Both the position numbers and the translations under genes were made by a program. From assembly GCA_019119045.1 (NCBI GenBank), contig DWXS01000061.1, positions 1-32,116 on the forward strand: a DNA stretch of 32,116 nucleotides, given 5' to 3'. This document shows positions 6,235 through 15,139 of the stretch, in pieces. Each line of letters starts with the position of its first letter. Position 1 is the stretch's first letter. This stretch comes from Candidatus Mailhella merdavium (lineage in GTDB: Bacteria > Desulfobacterota > Desulfovibrionia > Desulfovibrionales > Desulfovibrionaceae). A model generated the notes under the pieces. That model saw nothing but the letters and a program-made list of their open reading frames with translations. It made no database searches and was not told the DNA's origin.

Positions 6235-7920
6235 ATGACCGGCACTGCCTCTGAAGAAAAACTCGATATCACAACGCCCGAAAACGCGCTCCCTCCCCTT
6301 TCGCTTGCCGATCTTCCCCCCGTCATGCGGGAGGCCTGCGCCCGCGCTTCCTGGACGCGGCTCATGCCGGTACAGGCGCACGCGCTGCCCTATCTCATGG
6401 CCGGACGCGACATCATGGTTCAGTCCCGCACGGGCAGCGGTAAAACAGGAGCCTATCTGCTCCCTCTGCTCGACCGACTTGACGCGGAACACAAAGGAGT
6501 ACAGGCACTGATCCTGACGCCCACGCGCGAGCTTGCCGGACAGGTTGAGCGCGAAGCGCGGATCCTGTTTGAAGGCACGGGGCTTGGAGTTTGCGCCGTC
6601 TACGGCGGCGTGGGCTACGGCCGTCAGCTGGACGCCCTGCGTTCGGGTGTTCAGGTGCTGGTGGGCACTCCCGGCCGCGTACTCGATCATCTTCTGCGCC
6701 GCACCCTTTCCCTTGACGACCTCCAGACGCTGATCTTCGACGAAGCCGACCGCATGTTGTCCATCGGCTTCTATCCGGACATGAAGGAAATTCAGCGGTA
6801 TCTGCCGCGCAGATCCATTCTCTCCACCCTCTTTTCCGCTACCTATCCGGCGCATGTGCTGAATCTTGCCGGAGAATTTCTGCGCGATCCGCAGATGCTC
6901 AGCCTGTCTCAGGGGCAGGTGCATGTGGCCGCAACCCAGCATCTGTACTGCGAATGCCGCCCCATGGACAAGGATCGCATGCTGGTTCGCCTTCTTGAAA
7001 CGGAAAATCCCTCTTCGGCCATCATTTTCTGCAATACAAAGGCCAACGTTCATTACATCACGGGGGTACTTCAGGGCTTCGGCTACAGTGCGGACGAACT
7101 CTCTGCGGATCTGTCCCAGAGCAAACGGGAAGAAGTGCTTGCCCGACTGCGGCGCGGCGAAGTGCGCCTGCTGGTGGCCACAGACGTGGCCGCGCGCGGC
7201 ATAGACATCCCCGATCTGTCCCACGTCATTCTTTACGAACCACCGGAAGACCGGGAATCCTACATACATCGTGCGGGCCGCACGGGCCGGGCTGGCGCCG
7301 TAGGCACGGTCATCTCTCTTGTGGATATCATGCAGAAACTGGAAGTGGAGCGCATTGCCCGCTTCTATAAAATCGATCTCGTTCCCATGACGCCGCCCAC
7401 GGACGAAGATGTCTCCAGAGCGGTCTCCCAGCGGGAAACGGCCCTGCTGGAAAGCCGCCGCCGGGCCTGCACGGGGCTGCAAATGGAGCGCGTGCGCCGT
7501 TTCCTGCCCCTGGTGAAGGAACTGGCCTCCGGCGAAGACGAAGAGCAGCTTCTTCTGCTGGCGTTGCTGCTGGACGGCGATTATCAGCAGAGCCTCGGGA
7601 TGCCCCCTGTGACGCCGCGCCCCCTGCGCTCCGGACAGGCCGACTCCCGCAGGAACGGAGAACAGAGCGAAGGACGCGGCAGACGCCGCAAATCACGAAA
7701 ATCACACGCCTCGGAAAAAAGACCGCCTGAAGAATTACAGCAGGACGAAACGTCGACGGAAGGAACAGCGTCGACGGAACAGGCCGCCGGACAGAACAAG
7801 AGCGACGGAGCGGAGGCGGAAAAACCCAGAAAACGTCGTCGCCGTCGTTCACACAGAAAGCCCTCCCCCGAAGGTACGGAGGTCGCAGACGCGCCTTCTT
7901 CCGCAGAACAAGCGGAATAA
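6235..7920 (+). CDS. DEAD-box ATP-dependent RNA helicase
   Basis: 561-aa cytoplasmic RNA helicase for unwinding RNA duplexes in ribosome assembly or mRNA decay. All core motifs are present: Q motif with Gln47, motif I SRTGSGKT (64-71), Ia PTREL (96-100), II DEAD (169-172), III SAT (201-203), and VI HRAGRTGR (345-352). After the two RecA-like domains (to about residue 375) comes a helical part and then a low-complexity tail from about 455 to the end. The tail is rich in Arg/Lys clusters (RGRRRKSRKS, RKRRRRRSHRK) and Glu/Ser/Thr, typical of RNA-binding tails in DeaD/RhlE-type proteins. The ATG at 6235 has GAAGGA upstream; an ATG at 6223 lacks one. It could be any of the DeaD, RhlB or RhlE subgroups. 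Confidence 0.9.
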   Translation: MTGTASEEKLDITTPENALPPLSLADLPPVMREACARASWTRLMPVQAHALPYLMAGRDIMVQSRTGSGKTGAYLLPLLDRLDAEHKGVQALILTPTRELAGQVEREARILFEGTGLGVCAVYGGVGYGRQLDALRSGVQVLVGTPGRVLDHLLRRTLSLDDLQTLIFDEADRMLSIGFYPDMKEIQRYLPRRSILSTLFSATYPAHVLNLAGEFLRDPQMLSLSQGQVHVAATQHLYCECRPMDKDRMLVRLLETENPSSAIIFCNTKANVHYITGVLQGFGYSADELSADLSQSKREEVLARLRRGEVRLLVATDVAARGIDIPDLSHVILYEPPEDRESYIHRAGRTGRAGAVGTVISLVDIMQKLEVERIARFYKIDLVPMTPPTDEDVSRAVSQRETALLESRRRACTGLQMERVRRFLPLVKELASGEDEEQLLLLALLLDGDYQQSLGMPPVTPRPLRSGQADSRRNGEQSEGRGRRRKSRKSHASEKRPPEELQQDETSTEGTASTEQAAGQNKSDGAEAEKPRKRRRRRSHRKPSPEGTEVADAPSSAEQAE

Positions 7921-7953
7921 CCAGTAACTGTTGCTCCCCTGAGGGAGTCGATG

Positions 7954-8574
7954 ATGAGCAGAGACGAAGATACCCGGGCAGACAGCCCATCCTCTTCATA
8001 TATTGCCCCGGAAGCAGCCTCTCCGGAAAAGGACGGGGAAGGAGAAAACCCGGAAAACGTCCATCAGGACGGCAGAGTCCCGGACTACCTGGCGAGAGTG
8101 GCGCCGGTTACTGTGCCGCCCACCAGGATACAGCTTTCGCTTGATGTGATTGTGGACAACTTTTCGGCCTTGCTGGAATCGGTGGACCCCTCCGAGGCTC
8201 TGAATATTCTTGAGCTGGGACGCATCCATTTCATTCAGCGCAGACGAATGCGCAAAGAGCTTCAGGCCTTGTATGCGGGTTTGTGGAACCTTGCCCTTCA
8301 ACGTTCCTTTCCCGATGATTATACGGATATTTTCAGCGCGTGGCTCGAAAAATCTGGCGCGGAGCTTGACCCGCACGATCGTGAAGAACGGCAGGCGCGC
8401 ATCTTCCAGTATGTGGATTCGCTCCGTCAGTACGGAGACGCCGATTTTTCGGAAGTGAGCCGCCACCTGACCGGTCTGCTGGAAGCGGACGAATCGCACG
8501 TCAAGCGCATTTCCTTCGCTCTGGCTCTCTACATCCGCCGCATCTACACCTACTTTTTCGATCATCTGCTTTAG
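7954..8574 (+). CDS. Conserved-looking protein of unknown function
   Basis: I do not recognise this protein of about 206 aa. The first 50 residues are Ser/Glu/Asp-rich and probably disordered. The rest is predicted largely helical, with a repeated acidic-hydrophobic pattern (SLDVIVDNFSALLESVDPSEALNILEL at about 55-80) and a basic RRRMRKELQ segment. The C-terminus is aromatic (YIRRIYTYFFDHLL). There is no signal peptide or membrane segment. GAGGGAG lies 6 nt before the ATG at 7954 and 3 nt before one at 7951, so I prefer 7954. It sits 33 nt after the helicase and 31 nt before the tRNA methyltransferase, suggesting an RNA-related operon partner. Confidence 0.75.
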   Translation: MSRDEDTRADSPSSSYIAPEAASPEKDGEGENPENVHQDGRVPDYLARVAPVTVPPTRIQLSLDVIVDNFSALLESVDPSEALNILELGRIHFIQRRRMRKELQALYAGLWNLALQRSFPDDYTDIFSAWLEKSGAELDPHDREERQARIFQYVDSLRQYGDADFSEVSRHLTGLLEADESHVKRISFALALYIRRIYTYFFDHLL

Positions 8575-8605
8575 ACGCGCACACTGCGCGCAGAAAGGAA
8601 CAGCC

Positions 8606-9496
8606 ATGCCCCAGTACGGCGATTTGGTCATATTGCTTTCCCCCCGCGGCAAACGCCGCATCCTGCGCCTTGAAGAAGGCGGAGACTGGCATACACAGGA
8701 CGGCATAATCCGTATGTCCTCGCTGGTGGAAGCCCCCTTCGGCAGCGAGGTGCAAAGTTCCCTCGGCGTGCCCTTCCGCATGATGCGCCCGCAGCTCCAC
8801 GATCTGATCATGGGTATAAAACGGCAGACGCAAATCATGTATCCCAAGGATATGGGCCTGATCTGCCTCAAGCTCGGCGTCGGCGCAGGGCGCACCATTC
8901 TGGAGGCTGGTTCCGGTTCCGGTGGCTTTACCATCGCCCTCTCCTGGTTCTCCGGCCCGACAGGTCATGTCCACACCTTCGAGGCACGGGAAGAATTCCA
9001 TAAACTTGCCCGCCGCAATCTTGCCTGGGCCGGTGTGGGAAGTAATGTTTCTCTGCACCTGCGGGACATCGCCGAAGGCTTCGGCCTTGACGATCCGGCC
9101 ATTCTGAACGGCCGGAAGGCGGACGCGCTTTTTCTGGACGTGCGCACCCCCTGGGAATACCTCGATCATGCGCTGAAAGCCCTGGTTCCCGGCGCGCCCA
9201 TGGCCTTCCTCCTGCCTACGGTGGATCAGGTTTCGCGCCTGCTCCTCGCGCTGGAACGCGGCCCCTTTGAGGATACGGAAGTCTGTGAAATCCTCGTCCG
9301 CCCCTGGAAGCCCGTGCCGGATCGCCTGCGCCCGGCGGACAGAATGAACGCCCATACCGGCTTCCTTGTCTTCACCCGGCATCAGGAACGCTCCCCCCTG
9401 TGGGACGAACACCTCGTCCTCGGAACCAGAGAGCGCAAACAGCACGCCGCACGTCTTGCCCGCCTCGGTCTGACGGAAGAAGAGACGGAAGACTGA
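8606..9496 (+). CDS. trmI: tRNA (adenine-N1)-methyltransferase, TrmI type
   Basis: 296-aa SAM-dependent enzyme expected to make N1-methyladenosine at position 58 in the tRNA T-loop. The N-terminal small beta domain (1-70) leads to the family motif MYPKDMGLICLKLGV (78-92), then SAM motif I EAGSGSGG (100-107). The motif LDVRTPWEYL (177-186) carries the expected catalytic Asp178 and stands where relatives have LDxPxPW. HTGFLVFTRH near the C-terminus also fits. AAAGGAACAGCC before the ATG is a good ribosome binding site. It probably shares a transcript with the upstream helicase and the unknown gene. Confidence 0.85.
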   Translation: MPQYGDLVILLSPRGKRRILRLEEGGDWHTQDGIIRMSSLVEAPFGSEVQSSLGVPFRMMRPQLHDLIMGIKRQTQIMYPKDMGLICLKLGVGAGRTILEAGSGSGGFTIALSWFSGPTGHVHTFEAREEFHKLARRNLAWAGVGSNVSLHLRDIAEGFGLDDPAILNGRKADALFLDVRTPWEYLDHALKALVPGAPMAFLLPTVDQVSRLLLALERGPFEDTEVCEILVRPWKPVPDRLRPADRMNAHTGFLVFTRHQERSPLWDEHLVLGTRERKQHAARLARLGLTEEETED

Positions 9497-9639
9497 TTCC
9501 TTCCAGAGCAGCTCCGCCGGAAAACGCGCGCCCTCAAAAGGCGGCATCTGTCTTCCGGAAACGTCCCGCTCCGGCTTCCGCAAAGTCCGCGGGAAGCTTC
9601 GGGAGTCTTCCCGGCAAAACTCAACAGTCAATCCCCGCC

Positions 9640-11625
9640 ATGAACATTACACTCCAGAATATAAGTAAATCCTATGGCGGAAAGGATATCCTTTCCGACT
9701 TTTCCCTCGACGTGCTGGACGGTATGCGTCTGTGTATCTGCGGCCCCAACGGCAGCGGCAAATCCACGCTCATCCGGATCATGGCGGGCGCGGCCCAGCC
9801 GGACGCGGGCAGAGTCATCGTACCGCGCGGCTGCCGGGTTGGCTATGTGGAACAGATTCTTGACGAGGACGCGCTGAACACGCCGCTCCTGACCTGGGTT
9901 CAGAGCGCGTTGCCCGACTGGGGCGATTTCTGGACGGAATGGGAAAAGGCCCACAGCAGCGGCGACGAAGCCGCCCTGACCCGCCTCATGGCCCGTCAGC
10001 ACGATCTGGAAGCGCGCTACGGCTACAATCCCGAGCAGAAAGCTCAGACCGTACTCTCCGGCCTCGGTTTCGAGAAGTCAAAATGGGCTTTGCCTCTGGA
10101 ACAGCTTTCCGGCGGCTGGCGCGAACGGGCAAAACTGGCCAAGGTTCTCACCGCAGGCGCGGACGTGCTGCTGCTGGACGAACCTACCAACCATCTGGAT
10201 CTCGACGCCGTAGAGTGGCTGGAAGAATTTCTGCTGGAATTCAAAGGCGCGCTCGTATTCGTGGCGCATGACCGGGTGTTCATGGATCACGTCGGCACGC
10301 ATATCCTGTATATGGGCGGCAGTCGTCCCATTTTCCGCAAGGCGACCTTCAGTCAGTTCCTGGAAATGCAGGACGAAATCGACGAGCAGAGGGAACGCGA
10401 AGCAAAACGCCTGGCCGAAGAAATAGACCGCAAAATGGACTTTGTGCGGCGTTTCAAAGCCAAGGCCACCAAGGCCAGACAGGCGGCCTCACGCCAGAAG
10501 ATGGCCAAAAAGCTGGAAAAGGAACTGGAACAGTACCAGCCCGAAGCCAAAAGAAAGGAGCTTTCCTTCAAATGGCCGGAAGCAGCCCGCTCGGAAAAGG
10601 TTGTTCTTGCAGCAGCGGATCTCGCCTTTCATTTTCCGGACGGCAAAGTTCTGTGGCCGCCTCTGACCTTCACGCTGTTCAGAGGCCAGCGTATAGGTCT
10701 TGTCGGACACAACGGCTGCGGCAAATCCACGCTGCTGAAAATTCTGGCGGGCAGACTGGCCCGCACGGGCGGTTCGCTGAACGTCGGTTCCCTCACCCGA
10801 CTCGGATATTACAGCCAGCAGCAGACGGAAACGCTGGATGTCAAGGGTACGGTACTCGGAGAAATGCGCCGCCTCTCCGATCCCCGTACTACGGAAGAGG
10901 AACTGATGAGCGTGCTGGGGCTGTTCCTGCTGGGACAGGGCTACTTCGACCGCTTCATCTCCACCCTGTCCGGCGGCGAACGCAGCCGTCTGGCTCTGGC
11001 CGTACTCTTTCTCGCGCGCTGCAATCTGCTGGTGCTGGACGAACCCACCAACCATCTGGATCTTGAAAGCCGCGAAGCTCTCATCGAGGCTCTGGACAAT
11101 TTTGACGGAACGCTGCTCGTGGTGGCCCACGACAGACATCTGCTGTCTGAAGTCGTAGATGAAATATGGGAAATCACCGACAAGGGCATTCACGTGTACG
11201 AAGGCGGCTTCAGCGAATATGACGCCGCCCGCCATGCGGCAAAGGCTGCGGAAAAAGCCCTGAAAGCCGGATCTTCCGACAATCAGGGCAGTACCGGACT
11301 TTCGCGCGAAGATCTGAAGCGCATCAAACGCGAACAGGCCGAACAGCGCAATGCCCTCTACAAAAAGCTCAAGCCCCTGCAGGATACCTATAAAAAGAAT
11401 GAGGCGGAAATGGAAACGACGCTGGCCCGCCTTGACGAGGTGGAAAAGCTGCTTGCCGATCCCGATGTCTATGCCGACGGCGCACGGGCTTCCGCACTGC
11501 TCAAGGAGTTCCATGAACTTCAGACCCGGAGCGAAAGCCAGCTGGAGGCTCTTGGGGAGCTGGAAGAACAGATTTCCAGCCTCGAAGCCCAGCGCGCTGC
11601 GCTGAGCCTCGGAGCTGAAGATTAA
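9640..11625 (+). CDS. ABC-F family ATPase, Uup/YheS-like
   Basis: 661-aa cytoplasmic protein with two ABC ATPase domains and no membrane part, the ABC-F architecture of ribosome-associated translation factors. Domain 1: Walker A GPNGSGKS (35-42), signature LSGGW (156-160), Walker B LLLDEPTNHLDLD (177-189). The linker (about 240-320) contains the charged RFKAKATKARQAASR helix typical of the arm that reaches the ribosomal P-site tRNA. Domain 2: GHNGCGKS (356-363), LSGGER (443-448), LVLDEPTNHLDLE. A coiled-coil tail (about 545-650) resembles the C-terminal extension of Uup/YheS. The ATG at 9640 fits the family start; no strong Shine-Dalgarno sequence precedes it. Nothing links it to antibiotic resistance specifically. 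Confidence 0.88.
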   Translation: MNITLQNISKSYGGKDILSDFSLDVLDGMRLCICGPNGSGKSTLIRIMAGAAQPDAGRVIVPRGCRVGYVEQILDEDALNTPLLTWVQSALPDWGDFWTEWEKAHSSGDEAALTRLMARQHDLEARYGYNPEQKAQTVLSGLGFEKSKWALPLEQLSGGWRERAKLAKVLTAGADVLLLDEPTNHLDLDAVEWLEEFLLEFKGALVFVAHDRVFMDHVGTHILYMGGSRPIFRKATFSQFLEMQDEIDEQREREAKRLAEEIDRKMDFVRRFKAKATKARQAASRQKMAKKLEKELEQYQPEAKRKELSFKWPEAARSEKVVLAAADLAFHFPDGKVLWPPLTFTLFRGQRIGLVGHNGCGKSTLLKILAGRLARTGGSLNVGSLTRLGYYSQQQTETLDVKGTVLGEMRRLSDPRTTEEELMSVLGLFLLGQGYFDRFISTLSGGERSRLALAVLFLARCNLLVLDEPTNHLDLESREALIEALDNFDGTLLVVAHDRHLLSEVVDEIWEITDKGIHVYEGGFSEYDAARHAAKAAEKALKAGSSDNQGSTGLSREDLKRIKREQAEQRNALYKKLKPLQDTYKKNEAEMETTLARLDEVEKLLADPDVYADGARASALLKEFHELQTRSESQLEALGELEEQISSLEAQRAALSLGAED

Positions 11626-12030
11626 CACCCGCTCCCGGAACGGCGATAGCCGAACTCCGTACGGGGAAGAAATTCCCCTTCCCGGCACTGTTCACAGAGA
11701 AGCCGCTGCTGTTCTCCCTGTTCCGGAAAGAATGAACACCTGAAAAGAGGCCTCTGCCCGAACCTTCCATCAGACGGAGGCCTCTTCTCACAGTCGGACG
11801 GCCGCTCTTTCAAGCGTTTTGCTCTCGAACATATCCAGGCCCCATGTTCCAGCGCGCATCTTTCACGGCTCCGCCGGAGCCAGTTCTGCTGTCCATGCCA
11901 TGCTCCGCGGGGACACGGCCATGCGGGCCGGCCTTCGGATGACGGCGCCGCTGGAATATTGCGCCTGGGCCGGCCTCGCGGACTATCTTGCTTTGCCGGA
12001 CTCGAGGAGCATGTTCAAAACGGACGTGTT
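11626..12030. other. Convergent intergenic region between ABC-F gene and ftsY
   Basis: 405 nt between the two converging stop codons. It contains one terminator-like inverted repeat (11745-11786) and a small GGCTCC/GGAGCC hairpin near 11868-11882. Short open frames here lack ribosome binding sites and family likeness. I see no RNA gene. Confidence 0.5.
11745..11786. terminator. Probable bidirectional terminator
   Basis: AAGAGGCCTC (11745-11754) and GAGGCCTCTT (11777-11786) form a perfect 10-bp stem with a 22-nt loop. On the minus strand the stem runs into T4 (CTCTTTTCAGG), serving ftsY; on the plus strand the tail is CTTCTC, serving the ABC-F gene less well. Confidence 0.55.
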
Positions 12031-13404
12031 CTACTGTTTCGTGTTCCGGGCGGAATCTTCCTGCCCGTCTGTGCCGCTGCCCAGCAGGGCGCGGGCGAAG
12101 TCGTGCGCGTCGAAGGGACGCAGATCCTCCATCTTTTCCCCAAGCCCGACAAAGGTAATGGGCAGGCCGAACTGACTGGCCACGGCAAGCGCGACGCCCC
12201 CCTTGGCCGTACCGTCCAGCTTGGTGAGGATTATTTCATCCACTCCGCTGCTTTCCTTGAACATTTTAGTCTGTTGCAAGGCATTCTGTCCTGTAGTGGC
12301 GTCAATAACCAGAATAGTGCGATGCGGCGCGCCGGGATGCTTCTTGGCAATGACGTTACGGATCTTGTGCAGCTCTTCCATAAGATTGTGCTTGGTATGC
12401 AGACGCCCCGCCGTATCCACAAAAAGCAGATCATAGCCTCCGGCAAGGGCCTTGTCCACGGCCTCATACGCCACGGCAGCCGGATCGGCGCCCGTGCCCT
12501 TGGCATGAAAATCGGCGCCGACGCGCTCCGCCCACACCTGTAACTGTTCGACAGCAGCCGCACGGAAGGTATCCGCCGCCGCAATGAGTACCTTCTTTCC
12601 CTGCATACGGGCGCGATAGGCCAGCTTTGCAATAGTGGTCGTCTTACCTACGCCGTTGACGCCCACCATGAGGATCACTTCCGGCGGATTCACCGCGCTT
12701 ATCCGGCGGGGCGCACGGAACAGAGCCTCAACCTCTTCCTGAAGCAGGGGCAGAAGGCCTGTCGGAGAGCTGATTCCTTCGGCCGTCGCACGTTCCCGCA
12801 ATTTCCTGACCAGTGCCAGCGCCGGTTCCGCCCCCATATCCGCCATAATGAACAGTTCTTCCATTTCCTCCCAGAACTCGGGCGAAAGGCTGGAATGTCC
12901 GGAAAAAAGCGCGTTCAAGCCCCTGCCGAACTGCGCCCGCGTGCGGGCCAGCCCTGCGTTGAGCTTGAGGAAAAGCCGATCCCGCTCGTCCTCCTCGTCT
13001 TCCATATCCAAGGCCAAGGCCAGACGATATTGGAGTTCGGAACGGAAATCCTCCAGATAATGATAATCCATGCGCGCAAGCCAGTCCCGGAAATCGTCGC
13101 TAAAGGCTTTTGCCTCCTCTTCCGGCGTTTCCAGCGCGGCAAGCAGGAAGGACAGCCTGCGCCACAGCAGTTCGTCCGCCCCTTCCACTCCCTGCAACAC
13201 AATCCCCAGCCAGACGGAAAGTTTCGGTTCCGCCTCGCGCAGAGCAAGAGTCAGTTCCTCATCGCTCAATGTGTCGGCAGCCCCGGAATCAGCAATCCCG
13301 GAAGACGCATCCGGCGAAGAGACCGGCTGCGCGTTTTCGCGCGCTTCCTTAGGCGCACTTTCCGAAGAACCGAATATTTTTCTGACGGCAGAAAAAAAGC
13401 CCAT
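12031..13404 (-). CDS. ftsY: Signal recognition particle receptor FtsY
   Basis: 457-aa SRP receptor GTPase that docks SRP-ribosome complexes at the inner membrane for co-translational insertion. The N-terminal A region (about 1-150) is acidic with a short amphipathic start (MGFFSAVRKIFG). The NG domain follows, with P-loop GVNGVGKTT (248-256), DTFRAAAVEQL (278-288), G3 DTAGR (330-334), G4 TKLDGTAKGG (394-403) and GLGEKMEDLRPF near the end. The chosen ATG at 13404 has AGGAGA 7 nt upstream; the frame is open 20 codons further but without a good start. It fits functionally with the YajC-SecD-SecF genes nearby on the same strand but is separated from them by 588 nt and a terminator. Confidence 0.95.
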   Translation of the reverse strand: MGFFSAVRKIFGSSESAPKEARENAQPVSSPDASSGIADSGAADTLSDEELTLALREAEPKLSVWLGIVLQGVEGADELLWRRLSFLLAALETPEEEAKAFSDDFRDWLARMDYHYLEDFRSELQYRLALALDMEDEEDERDRLFLKLNAGLARTRAQFGRGLNALFSGHSSLSPEFWEEMEELFIMADMGAEPALALVRKLRERATAEGISSPTGLLPLLQEEVEALFRAPRRISAVNPPEVILMVGVNGVGKTTTIAKLAYRARMQGKKVLIAAADTFRAAAVEQLQVWAERVGADFHAKGTGADPAAVAYEAVDKALAGGYDLLFVDTAGRLHTKHNLMEELHKIRNVIAKKHPGAPHRTILVIDATTGQNALQQTKMFKESSGVDEIILTKLDGTAKGGVALAVASQFGLPITFVGLGEKMEDLRPFDAHDFARALLGSGTDGQEDSARNTKQ

Positions 13405-13764
13405 AGACGCTCTCCTGCAAAACAAGAATGTGCCCGCGTATGCGAAAAGTCCGGGCAGAATCAAGCCATACTAGCCTGCCCCGGGAAAAATTGCCACAGC
13501 CTCCCCTTCCCCATGCCCGGATCTCCGCGCCTCCTGCCGGAATGAAACTCTCGACAAAGTCGGTGCTTCTGTATATGCGCCTGTAAATTTTACCAGCCGC
13601 ATGTATAATCCGGCCCGTATTCCTGTACGACGGATCGTAAGCAAAGCTCCCGCGTGCGGAAAATCCGCTGTTCGTCGAAGTTACCCTCTCTGCTGCCCCA
13701 ATCTCCTCAACTATCTTCGCTTTATTCTCATCCTTCGTATCTGCAAAACAAGATTAACGCCGAG

Positions 13765-13793
13765 CTTATCCTATTGCGATAGTTAAATTTCAA
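13765..13793 (-). promoter_or_regulatory. Candidate promoter, downstream copy, for ftsY leader
   Basis: On the minus strand TTGAAA (13793-13788) and GATAAG (13770-13765) are spaced by 17 nt, 5/6 and 4/6 matches to the sigma70 consensus. Confidence 0.35.
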
Positions 13794-13808
13794 GCCGTCA
13801 GATTGCTT

Positions 13809-13838
13809 ATATTGAGTTGCCCAGGACAGGATTGTCAA
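13809..13838 (-). promoter_or_regulatory. Candidate promoter, upstream copy, for ftsY leader
   Basis: A perfect TTGACA (13838-13833 on the minus strand) is followed after 18 nt by CAATAT (13814-13809), a weak -10. It lies just upstream of the other candidate in the same orientation. Confidence 0.3.
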
Positions 13839-13938
13839 ACGCCCCCCCTTCCCGGCAAGTCAAAAGGAGTTTTTATTATATCCTCAAGAACAGAAATGTT
13901 CCGGAATAATAGCCTGACCGAAGTTTTCCATTTAACCC

Positions 13939-13972
13939 AAAAAGGCCGGACACGTCCGACGCGCCCGGCCTT
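13939..13972 (-). terminator. Intrinsic terminator of secDF
   Basis: On the minus strand AAGGCCGG, a 15-nt loop and CCGGCCTT form an 8-bp GC-rich stem running into a run of five T (CCTTTTTGG). It begins about 20 nt after the secF stop, a canonical position for rho-independent termination. Confidence 0.8.
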
Positions 13973-13992
13973 CTGATGGAGATAATGCCAGC

Positions 13993-15129
13993 CTATACGA
14001 TACCGTGTTCGCCGGGACGTTCGTAATCGTCGTTCTTCTTCTGAGCCAAGCAGTACAGATCCACCGTACCGAAGGCCCGCAGCACAGGGCTGGCCACATA
14101 GATGGAAGAGAACGTTCCGAACAGGATACCCAGCAGCAGCGTCAGAGAGAAATCGTGAATCACGCTGCCCCCAAGCACATACAGGCTGATGCAGGTCACA
14201 AGCGTCGTTCCGGACGTCAGAATGGTTCTGGCCAGCGTCTGGTTGAGACTGCGGTTGATAATCTCGTCCATGCTCGGCTTGGGGCCGTTTTCAGGAATGG
14301 CCTTCAGATTTTCCCTGATGCGGTCATACACAATGATGGTATCATTGAGGGAATAGCCCACAAGGGTGAGCAGCGCGGCGATGATGTTGAGGTCTATTTC
14401 CCGCCCGAGCAGCATGAGCAGCCCGAGTGTGGTGAACACGTCGTGCAGCAGCGATATGATGGCCCCTAGTGCAAAATTGAGCTTGAATTTCCAGGTCAGA
14501 TAGACGGTGATGACCATGGCCACGGCCACCCCCCACAGGCGGTTATAGCCTGTCCAGCCTATCAGCTCCGCCAGCCATCCGGCTCCGTAGACCACGCCCC
14601 ACATCAGCACGGCCATGATGCCCGCGAGCATCCAGCTGTGTTCAAAGCGTCCGGAAATGTACAACGTGATCAACAGCACGGAGTAAAACAGCGCTTCAAC
14701 GGCCATGTTGCGCAGTTCGCCGCCCACCTTGGGGCCGACCACCTCAAGGCGTTCGATGGTGGCCGGATTATCCGGCATGCTCAGACTGAGCGCGTCGTTC
14801 ACGTCGTTGCGCAGATTTTCCGTCGCGCCTTCCTTGCTGACGGAGAAACGCAGAAGATAATTGAGCGAGTCGTTGCCTACCTGCTGTACGGTCAGACCGG
14901 GCATGTCGATATCGGCTACGGCCTTCTTGACTTCCTCGTCCGCGACGGGCTTCGAGAACTGAATCTGCACCATGACGCCGCCCGCGAAATCCACGCCGTA
15001 ACGCAGACCGCCGTTCATGAATATGGCCACGAGACCGAGCAGAATGACTATTGTGGAAAAGGCGTAGGCGTAGCGACGCACGCCCACAAAATCTATATGC
15101 GTAGTATGCTTGAGAATGGTGAGAGCCAT
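13993..15129 (-). CDS. secF: Protein translocase subunit SecF
   Basis: 378-aa inner-membrane partner of SecD that uses proton motive force to help preprotein export through SecYEG. The N-terminal transmembrane helix is followed by GLRYGVDFAGGVMVQI, the SecF signature, then a small periplasmic domain. Five further membrane helices follow, with SLNDTIIVYDRIRENLK and NQTLARTILTSGTT, both strongly conserved in SecF. The ORF is open to 15231, but the ATG at 15129 has CGGAG upstream and starts directly before the first helix. It begins 10 nt after the secD stop, so the two are co-transcribed. Length is slightly above the usual 300-330 aa. Confidence 0.95.
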   Translation of the reverse strand: MALTILKHTTHIDFVGVRRYAYAFSTIVILLGLVAIFMNGGLRYGVDFAGGVMVQIQFSKPVADEEVKKAVADIDMPGLTVQQVGNDSLNYLLRFSVSKEGATENLRNDVNDALSLSMPDNPATIERLEVVGPKVGGELRNMAVEALFYSVLLITLYISGRFEHSWMLAGIMAVLMWGVVYGAGWLAELIGWTGYNRLWGVAVAMVITVYLTWKFKLNFALGAIISLLHDVFTTLGLLMLLGREIDLNIIAALLTLVGYSLNDTIIVYDRIRENLKAIPENGPKPSMDEIINRSLNQTLARTILTSGTTLVTCISLYVLGGSVIHDFSLTLLLGILFGTFSSIYVASPVLRAFGTVDLYCLAQKKNDDYERPGEHGIV

Positions 15130-15139
15130 ACGTACTCCG

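Larger units (their letters stand above)
13405..13992 (-). other. Long gap between secF and ftsY with possible promoters
   Basis: 588 nt with no credible protein gene. It is visibly more AT-rich than its surroundings around 13700-13930. It holds the secDF terminator at its right end and two promoter-like pairs on the minus strand, listed separately. These would give ftsY a 5' leader of about 350-400 nt, or drive a small RNA. I found no tRNA-like cloverleaf, tmRNA or known riboswitch pattern. Confidence 0.4.

Noticed and set aside
6148..7482. 444-codon minus-strand frame opposite the DEAD-box helicase
   Set aside because: Antisense shadow of a gene with all helicase motifs; no independent support.
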